Shown here in pieces: positions 1 through 8,621 of a stretch of 64,000 bases of DNA. The stretch covers positions 930,001-994,000 of the forward strand of contig NZ_JAFEJG010000004.1 of the NCBI RefSeq assembly GCF_016888335.1. The letters are read 5' to 3'. Both the position numbers and the translations under genes were made by a program. Below the pieces are notes generated by a model. The model saw only the letters and a program-made list of their open reading frames with translations, was not told where the DNA came from and did not search any database. The first letter of the stretch is position 1; each line of letters opens with the position of its first letter. Source of the DNA: Janibacter endophyticus (GTDB lineage: Bacteria; Actinomycetota; Actinomycetes; Actinomycetales; Dermatophilaceae).

Positions 1-712
1 GCTCATCGAGATCGGCCACGCCCTCGAGGATGCTCGAGAGGACACCTCGGTGGGGGTCATCATCCTCACGGGCCAAGGAGAGAAGGCCTTCTGCTCCGGT
101 GGAGACCAGCGCGTCCGCGGTGATAGCGGATACCTCACTGAGCCCGGTAAGCAGGGTGCTGTGGGCCGCTTCCACGTGACCGACCTTCATGTCCAGATGC
201 GCCGTACGCCCAAGCCGATCATCGCGATGGTCGCTGGGTACGCGATCGGTGGCGGGCACGTCCTCCACCTCGTCTGCGACCTGACGATCGCCGCCGACAA
301 CGCGCGCTTCGGGCAGGTGGGCCCCAAGGTCGGGTCCTTCGACGGCGGGTTCGGTGCCGGAGCGCTCGCCGAGATGGTGGGAGTCAAGAAGGCGAAGGAG
401 ATCTGGTTCCTCTGCCGGCAGTACGACGCCGAGGAAGCGCGGGAGATGGGGATGGTCAACACGATCGTCCCTGTGGCAGACCTCGAGCAGGAGACGGTCG
501 CCTGGGCTCGCGAGATGATGCAGATGTCGCCGTTCGCCCTCCGACTCATGAAGGCCTCGTTCAACGCGGCGGAAGACGGGATCTCTGGGATCCAGCAGCT
601 TGCGCACGACGCCAATCTGCTCTTCTACTCGACCGACGAGGCCAAGGAGGGCCGCGAGGCGTACAAGGCGAAGCGTCGACCGGAGTTCGAGAAGTTCCCC
701 CGTCGTCCATGA
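1..712 (+). CDS. menB: 1,4-dihydroxy-2-naphthoyl-CoA synthase (MenB)-like crotonase, 5' end cut by window
   Basis: This crotonase is open from base 2 with no start codon inside the window. It closely resembles the type I (E. coli) MenB that cyclises succinylbenzoyl-CoA. Visible motifs are the [11 protein letters not shown] active-site loop, the GGGHVLH oxyanion segment, [16 protein letters not shown] with the Gln-x-Gly of bicarbonate-dependent MenB and the Ser-x-Asp pair, [11 protein letters not shown], and the C-terminal [13 protein letters not shown] with its tyrosine. The related ring hydrolase BadI shares much of this, but the RVRGD loop favours MenB. The other men genes lie 50 kb away, and this gene's codon use looks like the catabolic region beside it. 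It may therefore be a catabolic paralogue rather than the housekeeping enzyme. Confidence 0.8.
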   Translation, partial: LIEIGHALEDAREDTSVGVIILTGQGEKAFCSGGDQRVRGDSGYLTEPGKQGAVGRFHVTDLHVQMRRTPKPIIAMVAGYAIGGGHVLHLVCDLTIAADNARFGQVGPKVGSFDGGFGAGALAEMVGVKKAKEIWFLCRQYDAEEAREMGMVNTIVPVADLEQETVAWAREMMQMSPFALRLMKASFNAAEDGISGIQQLAHDANLLFYSTDEAKEGREAYKAKRRPEFEKFPRRP

Positions 713-734
713 GGGGCGGCCCGTTGCTCTTGCC

Positions 735-1535
735 TCAGTTGTTGGGGTTGTGCCCGGTCACGGTGCCAGCGACGCAGAGTCTGCCCTGGGCGTCGATGAC
801 GTCTACCCGGGTGACTCCCATCGCGCGACCGGATCGCAGGACCTCTGCCTGCACCGTGATGACCGCATCGACGGGCACCGCCCGGATGTAGGCCGCGTGG
901 ACCGAGCTCATGAGCAGCTCTGACGACCTGGATCTGAGCACGTGCTGGCCGAGGACGGCAACCGCCGACAGGATGACGCCTCCATGCGCAACACCCAGTG
1001 GGTTCGCGATCTGGCTTCCAGCAGCGATGGACATCGAGTCGTGGTCGCAAAGCGTCGCGCCCATCTGGGCCAGCAGGTCTCCCGAGGGTGTGGGCGGCAG
1101 GGTGGCGTGCGCAGGGGGAGGCGTTGGTACCTCGCTGTCGATGAGCCGAAGGCGAGTCGTGGCTACGGCGATCACGTCGCCCGTTTCGTCCTGCACCAGA
1201 CCGGTCGCGTGCAGCGACCTGCCGCGGGGTGGCGAGGCCTGGGCCCGGCATGTGATCTTCCCGGTCCTCGGCAATGGGCCGACGATGTCGATGCTCAGCT
1301 CGGTGGTCACCGGCCAGGTGCCCGGCTGCCGCAGAGGTACAGGAGCCCAGCCCACGGTCTCGTCGACGAGCACGCCGATGGCCCCTGCGGATGGCTGCCG
1401 GTGGATGCGGCACCACTCGCCCATGTCCATGGATCCCAGGACCTGGTCGCCCTGAACGTCAAGGTCGTGCAGACGCATGCGTCGAGCTGGCTCTGTCCGG
1501 ATGAAGCTGTAGCTCGACGCAGGGGCGTTGGTCAT
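735..1535 (-). CDS. Tandem hot-dog (PaaI-type) acyl-CoA thioesterase
   Basis: A 266-residue protein made of two hot-dog units. The N-terminal unit has a GAIGVLVDETVGWA helix and the C-terminal unit ANPLGVAHGGVILSAVAVLG, the HGG-type signature of PaaI-like thioesterases. It probably hydrolyses acyl-CoA intermediates and so releases CoA from dead-end thioesters. The ATG at 1535 is preferred because AGGAT lies just upstream and the hot-dog similarity begins after it; an in-frame start 14 codons earlier is possible. It is convergent with the MenB-like gene and follows the enoyl reductase at 1580 on the same strand, 44 bases downstream, so the two may be co-transcribed. Confidence 0.75.
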   Translation of the reverse strand: MTNAPASSYSFIRTEPARRMRLHDLDVQGDQVLGSMDMGEWCRIHRQPSAGAIGVLVDETVGWAPVPLRQPGTWPVTTELSIDIVGPLPRTGKITCRAQASPPRGRSLHATGLVQDETGDVIAVATTRLRLIDSEVPTPPPAHATLPPTPSGDLLAQMGATLCDHDSMSIAAGSQIANPLGVAHGGVILSAVAVLGQHVLRSRSSELLMSSVHAAYIRAVPVDAVITVQAEVLRSGRAMGVTRVDVIDAQGRLCVAGTVTGHNPNN

Positions 1536-1579
1536 GTCGACATCCTGCCGACGTGACGATGGCAGATCTTGGCGCACGA

Positions 1580-2458
1580 TCAGCCGAGAGAGGTGCCGTC
1601 AAGGACCGCTGGGACCGTGCTGCGGTGGAAGCCGCGATACGCGGGGGTGTTGTTGGCTCCGGCGAGGGGCCAGCCTCCGCGCCAGTTCGGAGTGCCGCCA
1701 TCGATCCTGAGGGTGGTCCCGGTGATGTAGGCCGCTGCGGGGGAGAGGAGGTAGACCAGACCGGCGGAAATCTCGGCCTCGGTGCCGAAGCGCCGCAACG
1801 GGATGACGGGCATGGCCTGCTCGCGGAAGAAGGCGGCGTCTTTATCATCGTAGGTGTCGAAGCCGCTCGAGGCGATCCCGCCCGGCGCGAGTGCGTTCAC
1901 CCGTACTCCGCTCGCGGCCCACTCGCACGCCGCGGTCTCCGTGAGCGTGTGCATGCCGCCTCGTCCGGCGCCGGAGTGGCCCATGCCCGGCCACCCGTTC
2001 CAGATGTCCGCGATGATGTTGACGATCGCCCCGCCGTGGTCCTTCATCCACTGGTTGTAGACCTCGCGCATCATGATGAAGCCGCCAGTGAGGTTGGTTC
2101 GGACGACGGCCTCGAAGCCTTTCGTCGAGACGTCTTCGAGGGCCGACTTGTACTGACCGCCGGCGTTGTTGATCAACCCGTCGATCTTGCCTTCCTCCTC
2201 GAGGATCGACGTGATGGCAGCCACGGCGCTCTCCTCGTCGCGGATGTCGAACGAGCGTGAGGCCACGGAGCCACCGTCCTCGGTGATCTCCTCGACGACG
2301 GCGTCGAGCTTTTCCTGCTTGCGGCCGGTGATGACCACCCGCGCTCCAAGGTGCGCAAGCTCGTGGGCCGTGCATCGGCCGATGCCGCTACCCCCTCCCG
2401 TGACCAGGATGGTCTGGCCGACGAAGAGGCCGGGGGCGTAGATGGACTGGTACGACAT
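1580..2458 (-). CDS. SDR of the peroxisomal trans-2-enoyl-CoA reductase (PECR) type
   Basis: A 292-residue short-chain reductase. The TGGGSGIG nucleotide-binding motif lies near residue 20 and NNAGG near residue 100. The usual catalytic Tyr-x3-Lys is replaced: the segment reads HSGAGRGGM, with serine for tyrosine and arginine for lysine. That same substitution is typical of mammalian PECR (HSGAARAGV), and the following EWAASGVRVNALAPGG also matches PECR. The likely reaction is NADPH-dependent reduction of a 2-enoyl-CoA double bond. It reads away from the pucR-family gene, sharing a 115-bp intergenic region that holds an operator copy. Confidence 0.75.
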   Translation of the reverse strand: MSYQSIYAPGLFVGQTILVTGGGSGIGRCTAHELAHLGARVVITGRKQEKLDAVVEEITEDGGSVASRSFDIRDEESAVAAITSILEEEGKIDGLINNAGGQYKSALEDVSTKGFEAVVRTNLTGGFIMMREVYNQWMKDHGGAIVNIIADIWNGWPGMGHSGAGRGGMHTLTETAACEWAASGVRVNALAPGGIASSGFDTYDDKDAAFFREQAMPVIPLRRFGTEAEISAGLVYLLSPAAAYITGTTLRIDGGTPNWRGGWPLAGANNTPAYRGFHRSTVPAVLDGTSLG

Positions 2459-2524
2459 GGATGCCTCCAGGGGCGGAGTGTGGACACGGGGACTAGGTCA
2501 CGATCCTGGCACGTCGTTGCCATT

Positions 2525-2537
2525 TTGGTCCAATAAT
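2525..2537 (+). promoter_or_regulatory. Predicted GntR/FadR-type operator A (degenerate right arm)
   Basis: Reads TTGGTCCAATAAT. The left arm matches the repeated operator exactly; the right arm is degraded. It lies between the divergent PECR-like SDR and the PucR-type regulator, 37 bases before the regulator start. Confidence 0.5.
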
Positions 2538-2573
2538 TGTACGTTGGTTGGGTCGTCGACGAGGAGGTCGAGA

Positions 2574-3899
2574 ATGACATCTGCGGTGGACATCACGAGC
2601 GCTTCTGCGGGGCGGCTCGCTCCGCAGGAGGCATCCGAGGTGCGTGCTCTGCGCGCCGAGCTCGAAGCGGTTCGTGCCCTCGACGGCGCTACAGGCCTGG
2701 CGGGACTCGTGGCCATGGCTCAACGACTCCTTGGGAAGCCCGTCGCGCTCTTCGACGACCAGGGCCGCGTGGCTGTGAGTGCGCCACGGGACTCGTCGGT
2801 CTTCCCCTCGCTCGACGTCCTTCGCGCCGCGGGCGACCCCGTCCGCGGCCACCTGCTGCTCGGTGCCGGCCATGCGACGTCCCTTGCCCGGCGCCATCTG
2901 TTGGGCGTCCTGCGTGGGCCCGGTGATGAGGCGATGGGTTGGGTATCCGTGCAGGAGAAGGGGGCCATCCTCGGGCCGTACGACAGCGCGGTGCTCGACC
3001 TGCTGAGCCGGCGGCTGGCCGGAGAGATGCGCATGCACCGGCGTGTAGCGGCGCTCGCCGCAGACGCCCGGTCCCACCTCGCGCGACAGCTTGTCCGAGG
3101 CACGGCCGCGGCGCAAGATCTCCGCGCCACCGGTTCCCACCTCGGCGTTGATGTCGATGTCGAGCGGATCCTCGTCGTCCTCATCCAGGGCACCAATGAG
3201 CCCCGGCTGAGCTCAGGGCCCTCAGAATGGGAGCACGCGCTCTCCCAGCGTCTTGGGCTCGATGTGATCGCCACCCGTGGATCACAGGGCCTCATGCTTC
3301 TTGTCGAGGTGGAAGCGGGGGTGCCGGGGCCGCAGCAGACCTCTGGGATCCGCGATGCAGTGACGGATCTCATCGACGAGCTCGAAGGCTCGGACGCGGT
3401 CGCCGGGGTCGGCGAGCCCGTCCAGCCGAGCCTGCTGCCTCGGGCCTACCGTGAGGTTCATCAGGTCGCGCTGTGCGCGTCCCGCAACTCGGGATCCACC
3501 AGGGTGCTGGCCCTGGATGACGTGGGTCCGCTGCGGCTGTTTCTGGCGAACCTCGACTCCACCGTGTTGCATCAGCACGTCGACACCAAGGTTGGTGCCC
3601 TCCTCCAGGGCGGTCACGTGGACCTCCTCCGGACTCTGCAGACCTGGTTCGATCACGACCGCAGCGCACGGGCCACCGCAGCCGCCCTGTCCGTGCACGA
3701 GAACACGGTTCGGCTTCGGCTGGGGCGCGTCCATCACCTCACTGGCCTTGACCCGACCTCGTCAGTCGCCCAGCTGGACCTGCAGCTGGCGCTCCTCATC
3801 CTTCGGATCCATGGCCACCCCGCGATGCAGGACTCCTCCCACCGGCGGGTCGAGGCGGCAGCAGAGGCCTCACCCAACGTTGAAGGAGGCCACGCGTGA
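2574..3899 (+). CDS. PucR/CdaR-family transcriptional regulator
   Basis: A 441-residue regulator. The N-terminal part (about 30-170) looks like a GAF-type sensory domain. The C-terminal end carries the PucR helix-turn-helix, recognisable from RATAAALSVHENTVRLRLGR and an LDLQLALLIL tail. The ATG at 2574 was chosen because GAGGAGG sits 7 bases upstream; the frame is open further 5', but that extension would cross the operator. It overlaps the next SDR gene by four bases (GTGA) and heads an apparent four-gene operon to 6663. Members of the family typically activate small-molecule catabolic genes; the ligand here is unknown. Confidence 0.85.
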   Translation: MTSAVDITSASAGRLAPQEASEVRALRAELEAVRALDGATGLAGLVAMAQRLLGKPVALFDDQGRVAVSAPRDSSVFPSLDVLRAAGDPVRGHLLLGAGHATSLARRHLLGVLRGPGDEAMGWVSVQEKGAILGPYDSAVLDLLSRRLAGEMRMHRRVAALAADARSHLARQLVRGTAAAQDLRATGSHLGVDVDVERILVVLIQGTNEPRLSSGPSEWEHALSQRLGLDVIATRGSQGLMLLVEVEAGVPGPQQTSGIRDAVTDLIDELEGSDAVAGVGEPVQPSLLPRAYREVHQVALCASRNSGSTRVLALDDVGPLRLFLANLDSTVLHQHVDTKVGALLQGGHVDLLRTLQTWFDHDRSARATAAALSVHENTVRLRLGRVHHLTGLDPTSSVAQLDLQLALLILRIHGHPAMQDSSHRRVEAAAEASPNVEGGHA

Positions 3900-4606
3900 C
3901 CGAGCGCAAGCTGCGAGCCCTGGTGACCGGAGCGGGCCGCGAGGGCGGCATCGGCCAGGCCACTGTCAAGCGCCTGACCGCTGACGGGTTCGACGTGGTG
4001 ACGATGGACCGGACCCCTGGGTGCACATACACCGTCGACATAGCCAGGGACCCACTGCCCGACCTGTCGGACATCGACGTCTACGTGGGCAACGCCGCCC
4101 TGACCACGGTCTTTGGTGCCGCCCACACGATGGACTTGGAGCAGTGGCAGCGTGACCTGGACGTCAACCTCACCGGGACGTTCCGTGTCCTCCAGGCATG
4201 CCTCGCCGGGATGCGGCAGCGTCAGTTCGGCCGCGTGGTCATCGTCTCTAGCACAGCCGGCACCGTCGGTCTGCCGGGCCAGGTCTCTTACAGCACGACC
4301 AAGGCGGGCTTGCTCGGCATGGTCAAGACTGTGGCGGCAGAGACGGTCGGCCTCGGGATCACGGCCAACGCGGTGCTTCCAGGGATGACCGCAAGCTCTG
4401 GTGTGCTGTCGATGCCCGCGGACATCGTCGAGTCCTGGCAGCAGAGCATGCCGGCCGGCATGGTCGCGCCAGAGGACATCGCGGACGCTATCGCCTTCTT
4501 CGCTGCACCCACCGCACGCAGCGTCACCGGGCAACTCCTCACCGTCGACCGGGGAGACGGGCTCAACACCCGTTCTGTCACCGCTTCTGTCATCCGGAAG
4601 GCCTGA
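3896..4606 (+). CDS. SDR-family oxidoreductase (FabG-like)
   Basis: A 236-residue SDR with a TGAGREGGIGQATV cofactor loop, a short VGNAA in place of NNAG, and an intact catalytic SYSTTK (Tyr-x3-Lys). It probably oxidises a secondary alcohol such as a 3-hydroxyacyl-CoA. The GTG start overlaps the stop of the PucR gene, so the two are translationally coupled. The substrate cannot be read from sequence. It is shorter than usual in the region after the cofactor loop. Confidence 0.8.
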   Translation: MTERKLRALVTGAGREGGIGQATVKRLTADGFDVVTMDRTPGCTYTVDIARDPLPDLSDIDVYVGNAALTTVFGAAHTMDLEQWQRDLDVNLTGTFRVLQACLAGMRQRQFGRVVIVSSTAGTVGLPGQVSYSTTKAGLLGMVKTVAAETVGLGITANAVLPGMTASSGVLSMPADIVESWQQSMPAGMVAPEDIADAIAFFAAPTARSVTGQLLTVDRGDGLNTRSVTASVIRKA

Positions 4607-4616
4607 GGTACCCATC

Positions 4617-5639
4617 GTGCGCGCCTTTGTCATACAAGAGCTCACCGGCCCATCCGCGGGAGCCGTGCACGATGTGCCGGAGCCAGAGGGTGCCCATGAG
4701 TGGGCGGAGGGCGAGCGCCTGCTCATCGACGTGCGCACCGCGGGCGTGGCCTTCCCCGACGTTCTGCAGACGCGGGGTGAGTACCAGCACGGACAGGAAC
4801 CGCCGTACGTCGCCGGGGCCGAGGTCGCGGGTACCGTGCTCGAGGCCCCATCAGGATCGCGGTTCCAGGTGGGCGACCGCGTGGCCGGGCTGACGCTCTG
4901 GGGCGCCCTGGCCGAGAGAGCGCTGGCACTGCCGCAGTACACCTTCCGCGTCCCCGAGGCTATGTCTGACGAGTCGGCGGCGGCGTTCCCCCTCAACTAC
5001 TCGACGGCGTGGTTCGCCTGTCGCCGAGCTGCGGTCACCGCCGGCGAGACTGTCCTTGTCCATGGCGCTGCAGGTGGCGTCGGAACCGCGGCGATCCAGG
5101 CCCTGCGTGCCCTTGGGGCCTCGCCTATCGCGGTGGTCTCTGACGACGCGAAGGCGGAGGTTGCGCGTCACATGGGGGCAACGCATGTCGTTCGATCGGA
5201 CGGAACCTGGGTCGACCAGGTGAAGGACCTCACGGACGGTCTCGGCGTCGACGTCGTCATCGACCCCGTCGGCGGGGACCGGTTCACCGACTCCCTCCGT
5301 TCCCTCGACGTCGGGGGCCGGCTCGCCGTCGTGGGGTTTGCGGCTGGCGAGATCCCGACGGTCAAGGTCAACAGACTGCTGCTCCGAGACCTCAGCGTCG
5401 TCGGCGTCGCGTTGGCTCCGTGGATCGAACGCCATCCTGATACCGCGGTGCGCATGGCCGCAGACCTCGAGGCGTGGGCTTCCGCCGGACAGGTCTCACC
5501 CCACGTCGGGCTGGTCGTTCCCCTCGACGAGGCAGTTGACGCCCTTCGTGCCATCGACGAGCGACGGATCATGGGCAAGGCCGTCGTCCGCGTCAAGGCT
5601 CCCAACTCATCCCCTTCCCGGCCCGATCACCACCTCTAA
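4617..5639 (+). CDS. Zinc-less MDR (quinone oxidoreductase / enoyl reductase type)
   Basis: A 340-residue medium-chain dehydrogenase. VLVHGAAGGVGTAAIQ near residue 145 is the NADPH-binding loop of quinone oxidoreductases. The zinc-binding GHE and Cys residues of alcohol dehydrogenases are absent, so it is a QOR- or enoyl-reductase-type enzyme. The GTG at 4617 follows the SDR stop by 10 bases. It is close in sequence to the enzyme at 10307-11299 (shared GAAGGVGTAA, DSLRSL and VKVNRLL segments), so the region holds two copies of this type. It is the third gene of the PucR-headed operon. Confidence 0.8.
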   Translation: MRAFVIQELTGPSAGAVHDVPEPEGAHEWAEGERLLIDVRTAGVAFPDVLQTRGEYQHGQEPPYVAGAEVAGTVLEAPSGSRFQVGDRVAGLTLWGALAERALALPQYTFRVPEAMSDESAAAFPLNYSTAWFACRRAAVTAGETVLVHGAAGGVGTAAIQALRALGASPIAVVSDDAKAEVARHMGATHVVRSDGTWVDQVKDLTDGLGVDVVIDPVGGDRFTDSLRSLDVGGRLAVVGFAAGEIPTVKVNRLLLRDLSVVGVALAPWIERHPDTAVRMAADLEAWASAGQVSPHVGLVVPLDEAVDALRAIDERRIMGKAVVRVKAPNSSPSRPDHHL

Positions 5640-5649
5640 GGACACGCAC

Positions 5650-6663
5650 ATGACCTCCCCTTTCCACGACCCGCTTGTTGTCGGCCCCACCGACGAGATG
5701 CCTGAGCGCTTCTTCGACCGGTTCATGTTCAACATGCACCCCGTCGACGACCTCGCCCCAACGGTGATCCTCGGCTACGGCGTCTATCCCAAGAGGGACG
5801 TCGCCGACGGTTTCGTCCTCGTCACGACCGACGCCGAGCAGCGCGCTGTGCTCTTCTCCACCGAGATGTCGGCAACCGACGCGACCGGCTCCGGCCCGAT
5901 GCGCTTCGAGTGCAGCGAGCCGAACGAGGCGTGGCGGCTCATTGTCGGGCCCAATGACACAGGGCTTGAGGTCGACGTCATCTGGCGGGCGCGGACGCCG
6001 TACTGGCTGAAGTCGCTTGAGGTCGCGACGACCTCTCAGGAGACGACCTCGTTCGATCACCTCGTCCAGTCCGGCCGGTACTCGGGCACGATCACGCTCG
6101 ACGGTATCGAGCAGTCCGTGGACGGCTGGTACGGCCAACGGGACCGCTCCCGAGGCGTCCGAACGATGTCGGGTGGGCAAGGGTTGCACATCTGGTTCCA
6201 GGCCCAGTTCCCGGACCGGTCCGTCGGTTTCCTCATGGTGGAGAGCCGCTCCGGCGAGCAGATCATGCTCGAGGGCGCGGTCATGCACGAGGACGGCACC
6301 CTCGATGACATCGTGGCCGTCACCCACGATCTGGAGTTCACCGATGGCCTCGACCTCGTCTCAGGCCGGATTGTCGTCAAGACGGAGGACGGACGCACGT
6401 ACGACATCGGGTGCGACGGATCGGCCGGTGGCGGATGGATGGCGGCTGCCGGCTACGGGGGCCATCACGGCAAGCCTCGAGGTCGCGACCACAGTGAGTA
6501 CGTCGTCTATCCCCTCGACGGCTCCGTCAGCCCACGCACCGTCGACTCGGCCCTGACCGACCGCAACTGCCGGTTTACCTGGGAAGGACAGGAGGGGCGC
6601 GGGATCTTCGAGTACGCGCTCTCCCGTAGCTCTTCCTACGAGTACCGGCCGACGAGTGCATGA
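5650..6663 (+). CDS. Uncharacterised beta-rich protein (possible DUF7064/7065, CrtC/AttH-like fold)
   Basis: A 337-residue soluble protein without signal peptide or membrane segment. Repeated beta-strand-like stretches, an N-terminal GYGVYPKRD, a central WYGQRDRSRGVR and a late GYGGHHGKPRGRDH recall the lipocalin-related CrtC/AttH family, and specifically proteins labelled DUF7064/DUF7065 in terpenoid- or steroid-degrading bacteria. That is recall, not a search. CrtC-type enzymes add water to isoprenoid double bonds, so a hydratase or ligand-binding role is possible but unproven. It ends the PucR operon and is convergent with the SDR at 6668. Confidence 0.6.
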   Translation: MTSPFHDPLVVGPTDEMPERFFDRFMFNMHPVDDLAPTVILGYGVYPKRDVADGFVLVTTDAEQRAVLFSTEMSATDATGSGPMRFECSEPNEAWRLIVGPNDTGLEVDVIWRARTPYWLKSLEVATTSQETTSFDHLVQSGRYSGTITLDGIEQSVDGWYGQRDRSRGVRTMSGGQGLHIWFQAQFPDRSVGFLMVESRSGEQIMLEGAVMHEDGTLDDIVAVTHDLEFTDGLDLVSGRIVVKTEDGRTYDIGCDGSAGGGWMAAAGYGGHHGKPRGRDHSEYVVYPLDGSVSPRTVDSALTDRNCRFTWEGQEGRGIFEYALSRSSSYEYRPTSA

Positions 6664-6667
6664 CTCG

Positions 6668-7447
6668 TCAGGTCAGTAGCACGCCGCCGTCGACCGGCAG
6701 GGAGACGCCGGTGACGTACGCGGAGGCGTCTCCCGCAAGGAAGCAGACGACTGCGGCGGCGTCTTGTGGCGCACCGATCCGTCCGATCGGTATCCGAGCC
6801 TCGATGACCTTGGCCTTATACCGATCGCTGTAGTGCTCGGTCTGCTCGGAGGGGAAGACCCCGGGCAGGATGGCATTGACCCGGATCCCCTTCGGCCCTA
6901 GCTGCGCAGCGAGGTCGCGCGTCAGGCCGAGGACCGCCGCCTTGCTCGCACTGTAGGCGGCGGCCGGCATCTTGGCTGTGGTCAGCGCCATGACACTCGA
7001 GACGTTGACGATGGAGCCACCTGCACGCATGACCCGAGCCGCCTCCCGGATCATCCAGTACGTACCGTGGAGGTTGAGCTCGACGGTGCGTGAGAAGTGC
7101 TCGGGTGGGTCGTCGACAACGTCGTGGTATTCGCCCCCGTCGCCGGCGTTGTTGACCAGGATGTCGAGGCGACCGAACGTCTCCATCGTCTCCTGGACAA
7201 CCCGTGCGCAGTCCTCGAGATCAGTCACGCTCCCGACGACGATGTGGCAGCGTCGGCCGGTCGCCTCTACGCGCTGTGCTGTCTGGGCGAGTCGCTCGGC
7301 CCGTCGCCCGGTGACGACGACATCTGCGCCGCACTGGGCCAGCCCGACGGCGTGCGCGACGCCGAGACCCGAGCTCGCTCCCGTCACCACGGCGACGCGC
7401 CCGGTGAGGTCGTTGCGAAGGGGGATGGTCACGTCAGTGTCGCTCAT
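6668..7447 (-). CDS. SDR-family oxidoreductase (FabG-like 3-hydroxyacyl dehydrogenase type)
   Basis: A 259-residue classical SDR: TGASSGLG cofactor loop, NNAGDGG, VSSVMAL and the catalytic AAYSASK, ending in GVSLPVDGG. It probably interconverts a hydroxyacyl and ketoacyl substrate with NAD(P). The ATG at 7447 begins the similarity, though no good ribosome-binding site precedes it and upstream in-frame starts exist. It is a single-gene unit, convergent with the DUF protein and divergent from the kinase at 7572. Confidence 0.8.
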   Translation of the reverse strand: MSDTDVTIPLRNDLTGRVAVVTGASSGLGVAHAVGLAQCGADVVVTGRRAERLAQTAQRVEATGRRCHIVVGSVTDLEDCARVVQETMETFGRLDILVNNAGDGGEYHDVVDDPPEHFSRTVELNLHGTYWMIREAARVMRAGGSIVNVSSVMALTTAKMPAAAYSASKAAVLGLTRDLAAQLGPKGIRVNAILPGVFPSEQTEHYSDRYKAKVIEARIPIGRIGAPQDAAAVVCFLAGDASAYVTGVSLPVDGGVLLT

Positions 7448-7571
7448 GGGACCAGCCTGGTCGGAGAGACCCCATGGATGCACAAGTCCATGTCCTCGCC
7501 GCTGTGGGTCTCCCCATGCTCCTGATGGCAAGTGACTGTCGCCGGCGGCGCGATGGCCTCAGAGTTGGGGC

Positions 7572-8621
7572 ATGACCGAGCTAGATGTCACGACGCTGGA
7601 TCGCCGCGTCAGTGCCTTGGTGGGTGACCGGTGGCCTGGTGCCTCTGTCGAGTCGATCGTGCGTATGCCGGCTGGCGTCTCGAGCCTGGCCTACCGAGTC
7701 TCCATCGCCCCTGGGAGCGACGCCCCCACCGGGATGGTGCTCAAGGTTGCTCCCGTCGGCCTGCCGGCGACGATGAACCGTGATGTGCTTCGCCAGGCGC
7801 GGATGATGGCGGCGGTAGCCGAGCAGACCGACGTCCCCGTGCCGGCGATCCTCGTCAGAGACGACAGCGAGCAACCTCCGATGTTTGGCATGGAGATGCT
7901 CCGGGGTCAGTCGTACGAGCCTGGCACGGACATCGCTGGGGACGAGGCGCCGGACCCAGCGGTCGTCCGGGCGCGGTATCGCACGGCCACCCAGGCCTTG
8001 ATGGGGCTCCAATCGGTCACCCCGGCTGCTTTGGGCGCCGGTTCAGAGCCCGCAGTCGGTCCTTCCGATGAGCTGGAGCGGTGGAGGCGGCTCCTCAGCA
8101 CTGTGGATGACGACATCTGTCCGGGTCATACGGAGCTCTACGAACGGCTCGAGGCGCGCATCCCGCGTCCGCTCCGTCCGACTCTGCATCACGGTGACTA
8201 CCGGCTGGCGAACATGATGTTCACGGACGCGTCGCTCAATGGGGTCATCGACTGGGAGATCTGGGCAGTCGGCGACCCGCGCGCAGACCTGGCATGGCTC
8301 CTCATGCACCTCGACCCGCCTCACCTGTTCCACCGCGATCGGCCCCAGGCTGACCAGTACGCCGCGACCGGTCTGCCGACGGTCCTCGACGTCCTGGGAG
8401 ATGCGGCCGAGGCCGGAGCTCGGATTGAGACCCTCACCACTGATCTTCCGTGGTTCCTTGCCTTGGCGGCGTACAAGGTCGCCAGCACGGTGGGGGTGCT
8501 GGCGAAGCGCAACCGGCGGCTGGAGGTGCCTGCCGAGCGCCTCGTCTTCGCTGCCGAATCCCTGCCCGGCGTCATCGCACGGGGCCACACATATCTGGAC
8601 GAGGAGGATTGGAGCAGATGA
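7572..8621 (+). CDS. APH-fold kinase of the ACAD10/LvaA type (candidate hydroxyacyl-CoA kinase)
   Basis: A 349-residue phosphotransferase. The catalytic loop reads HHGDYRLANMM with Asp209, and the metal-binding IDWEIWAVGDPRADLAWLL has Asp227; both are the key motifs of aminoglycoside-phosphotransferase-fold kinases. Within that fold this subfamily includes the kinase domain of mammalian ACAD10/11 and Pseudomonas LvaA, which phosphorylates 4-hydroxyvaleryl-CoA so that the hydroxyl can be removed. It overlaps the next acyl-CoA synthetase by four bases (ATGA), consistent with acting on CoA esters. Substrate identity is inference; antibiotic resistance is unlikely in this setting. Confidence 0.75.
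   Translation: MTELDVTTLDRRVSALVGDRWPGASVESIVRMPAGVSSLAYRVSIAPGSDAPTGMVLKVAPVGLPATMNRDVLRQARMMAAVAEQTDVPVPAILVRDDSEQPPMFGMEMLRGQSYEPGTDIAGDEAPDPAVVRARYRTATQALMGLQSVTPAALGAGSEPAVGPSDELERWRRLLSTVDDDICPGHTELYERLEARIPRPLRPTLHHGDYRLANMMFTDASLNGVIDWEIWAVGDPRADLAWLLMHLDPPHLFHRDRPQADQYAATGLPTVLDVLGDAAEAGARIETLTTDLPWFLALAAYKVASTVGVLAKRNRRLEVPAERLVFAAESLPGVIARGHTYLDEEDWSR

Noticed and set aside
1524-1540. GTTGGTCATG resembling an operator half
   Set aside because: It is the first codons of the thioesterase gene (Met-Thr-Asn) on the minus strand and has no second arm.
7450-7462. Perfect palindrome GACCAGCCTGGTC upstream of the SDR at 6668
   Set aside because: It contains the same half-sites but in inside-out order (ACCA...TGGT), so it does not fit the TGGTNNNACCA operator pattern.
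7572-8621. Aminoglycoside-resistance phosphotransferase
   Set aside because: Only the fold is shared; motifs and operon context fit the ACAD10/LvaA-type acyl-CoA kinases better.
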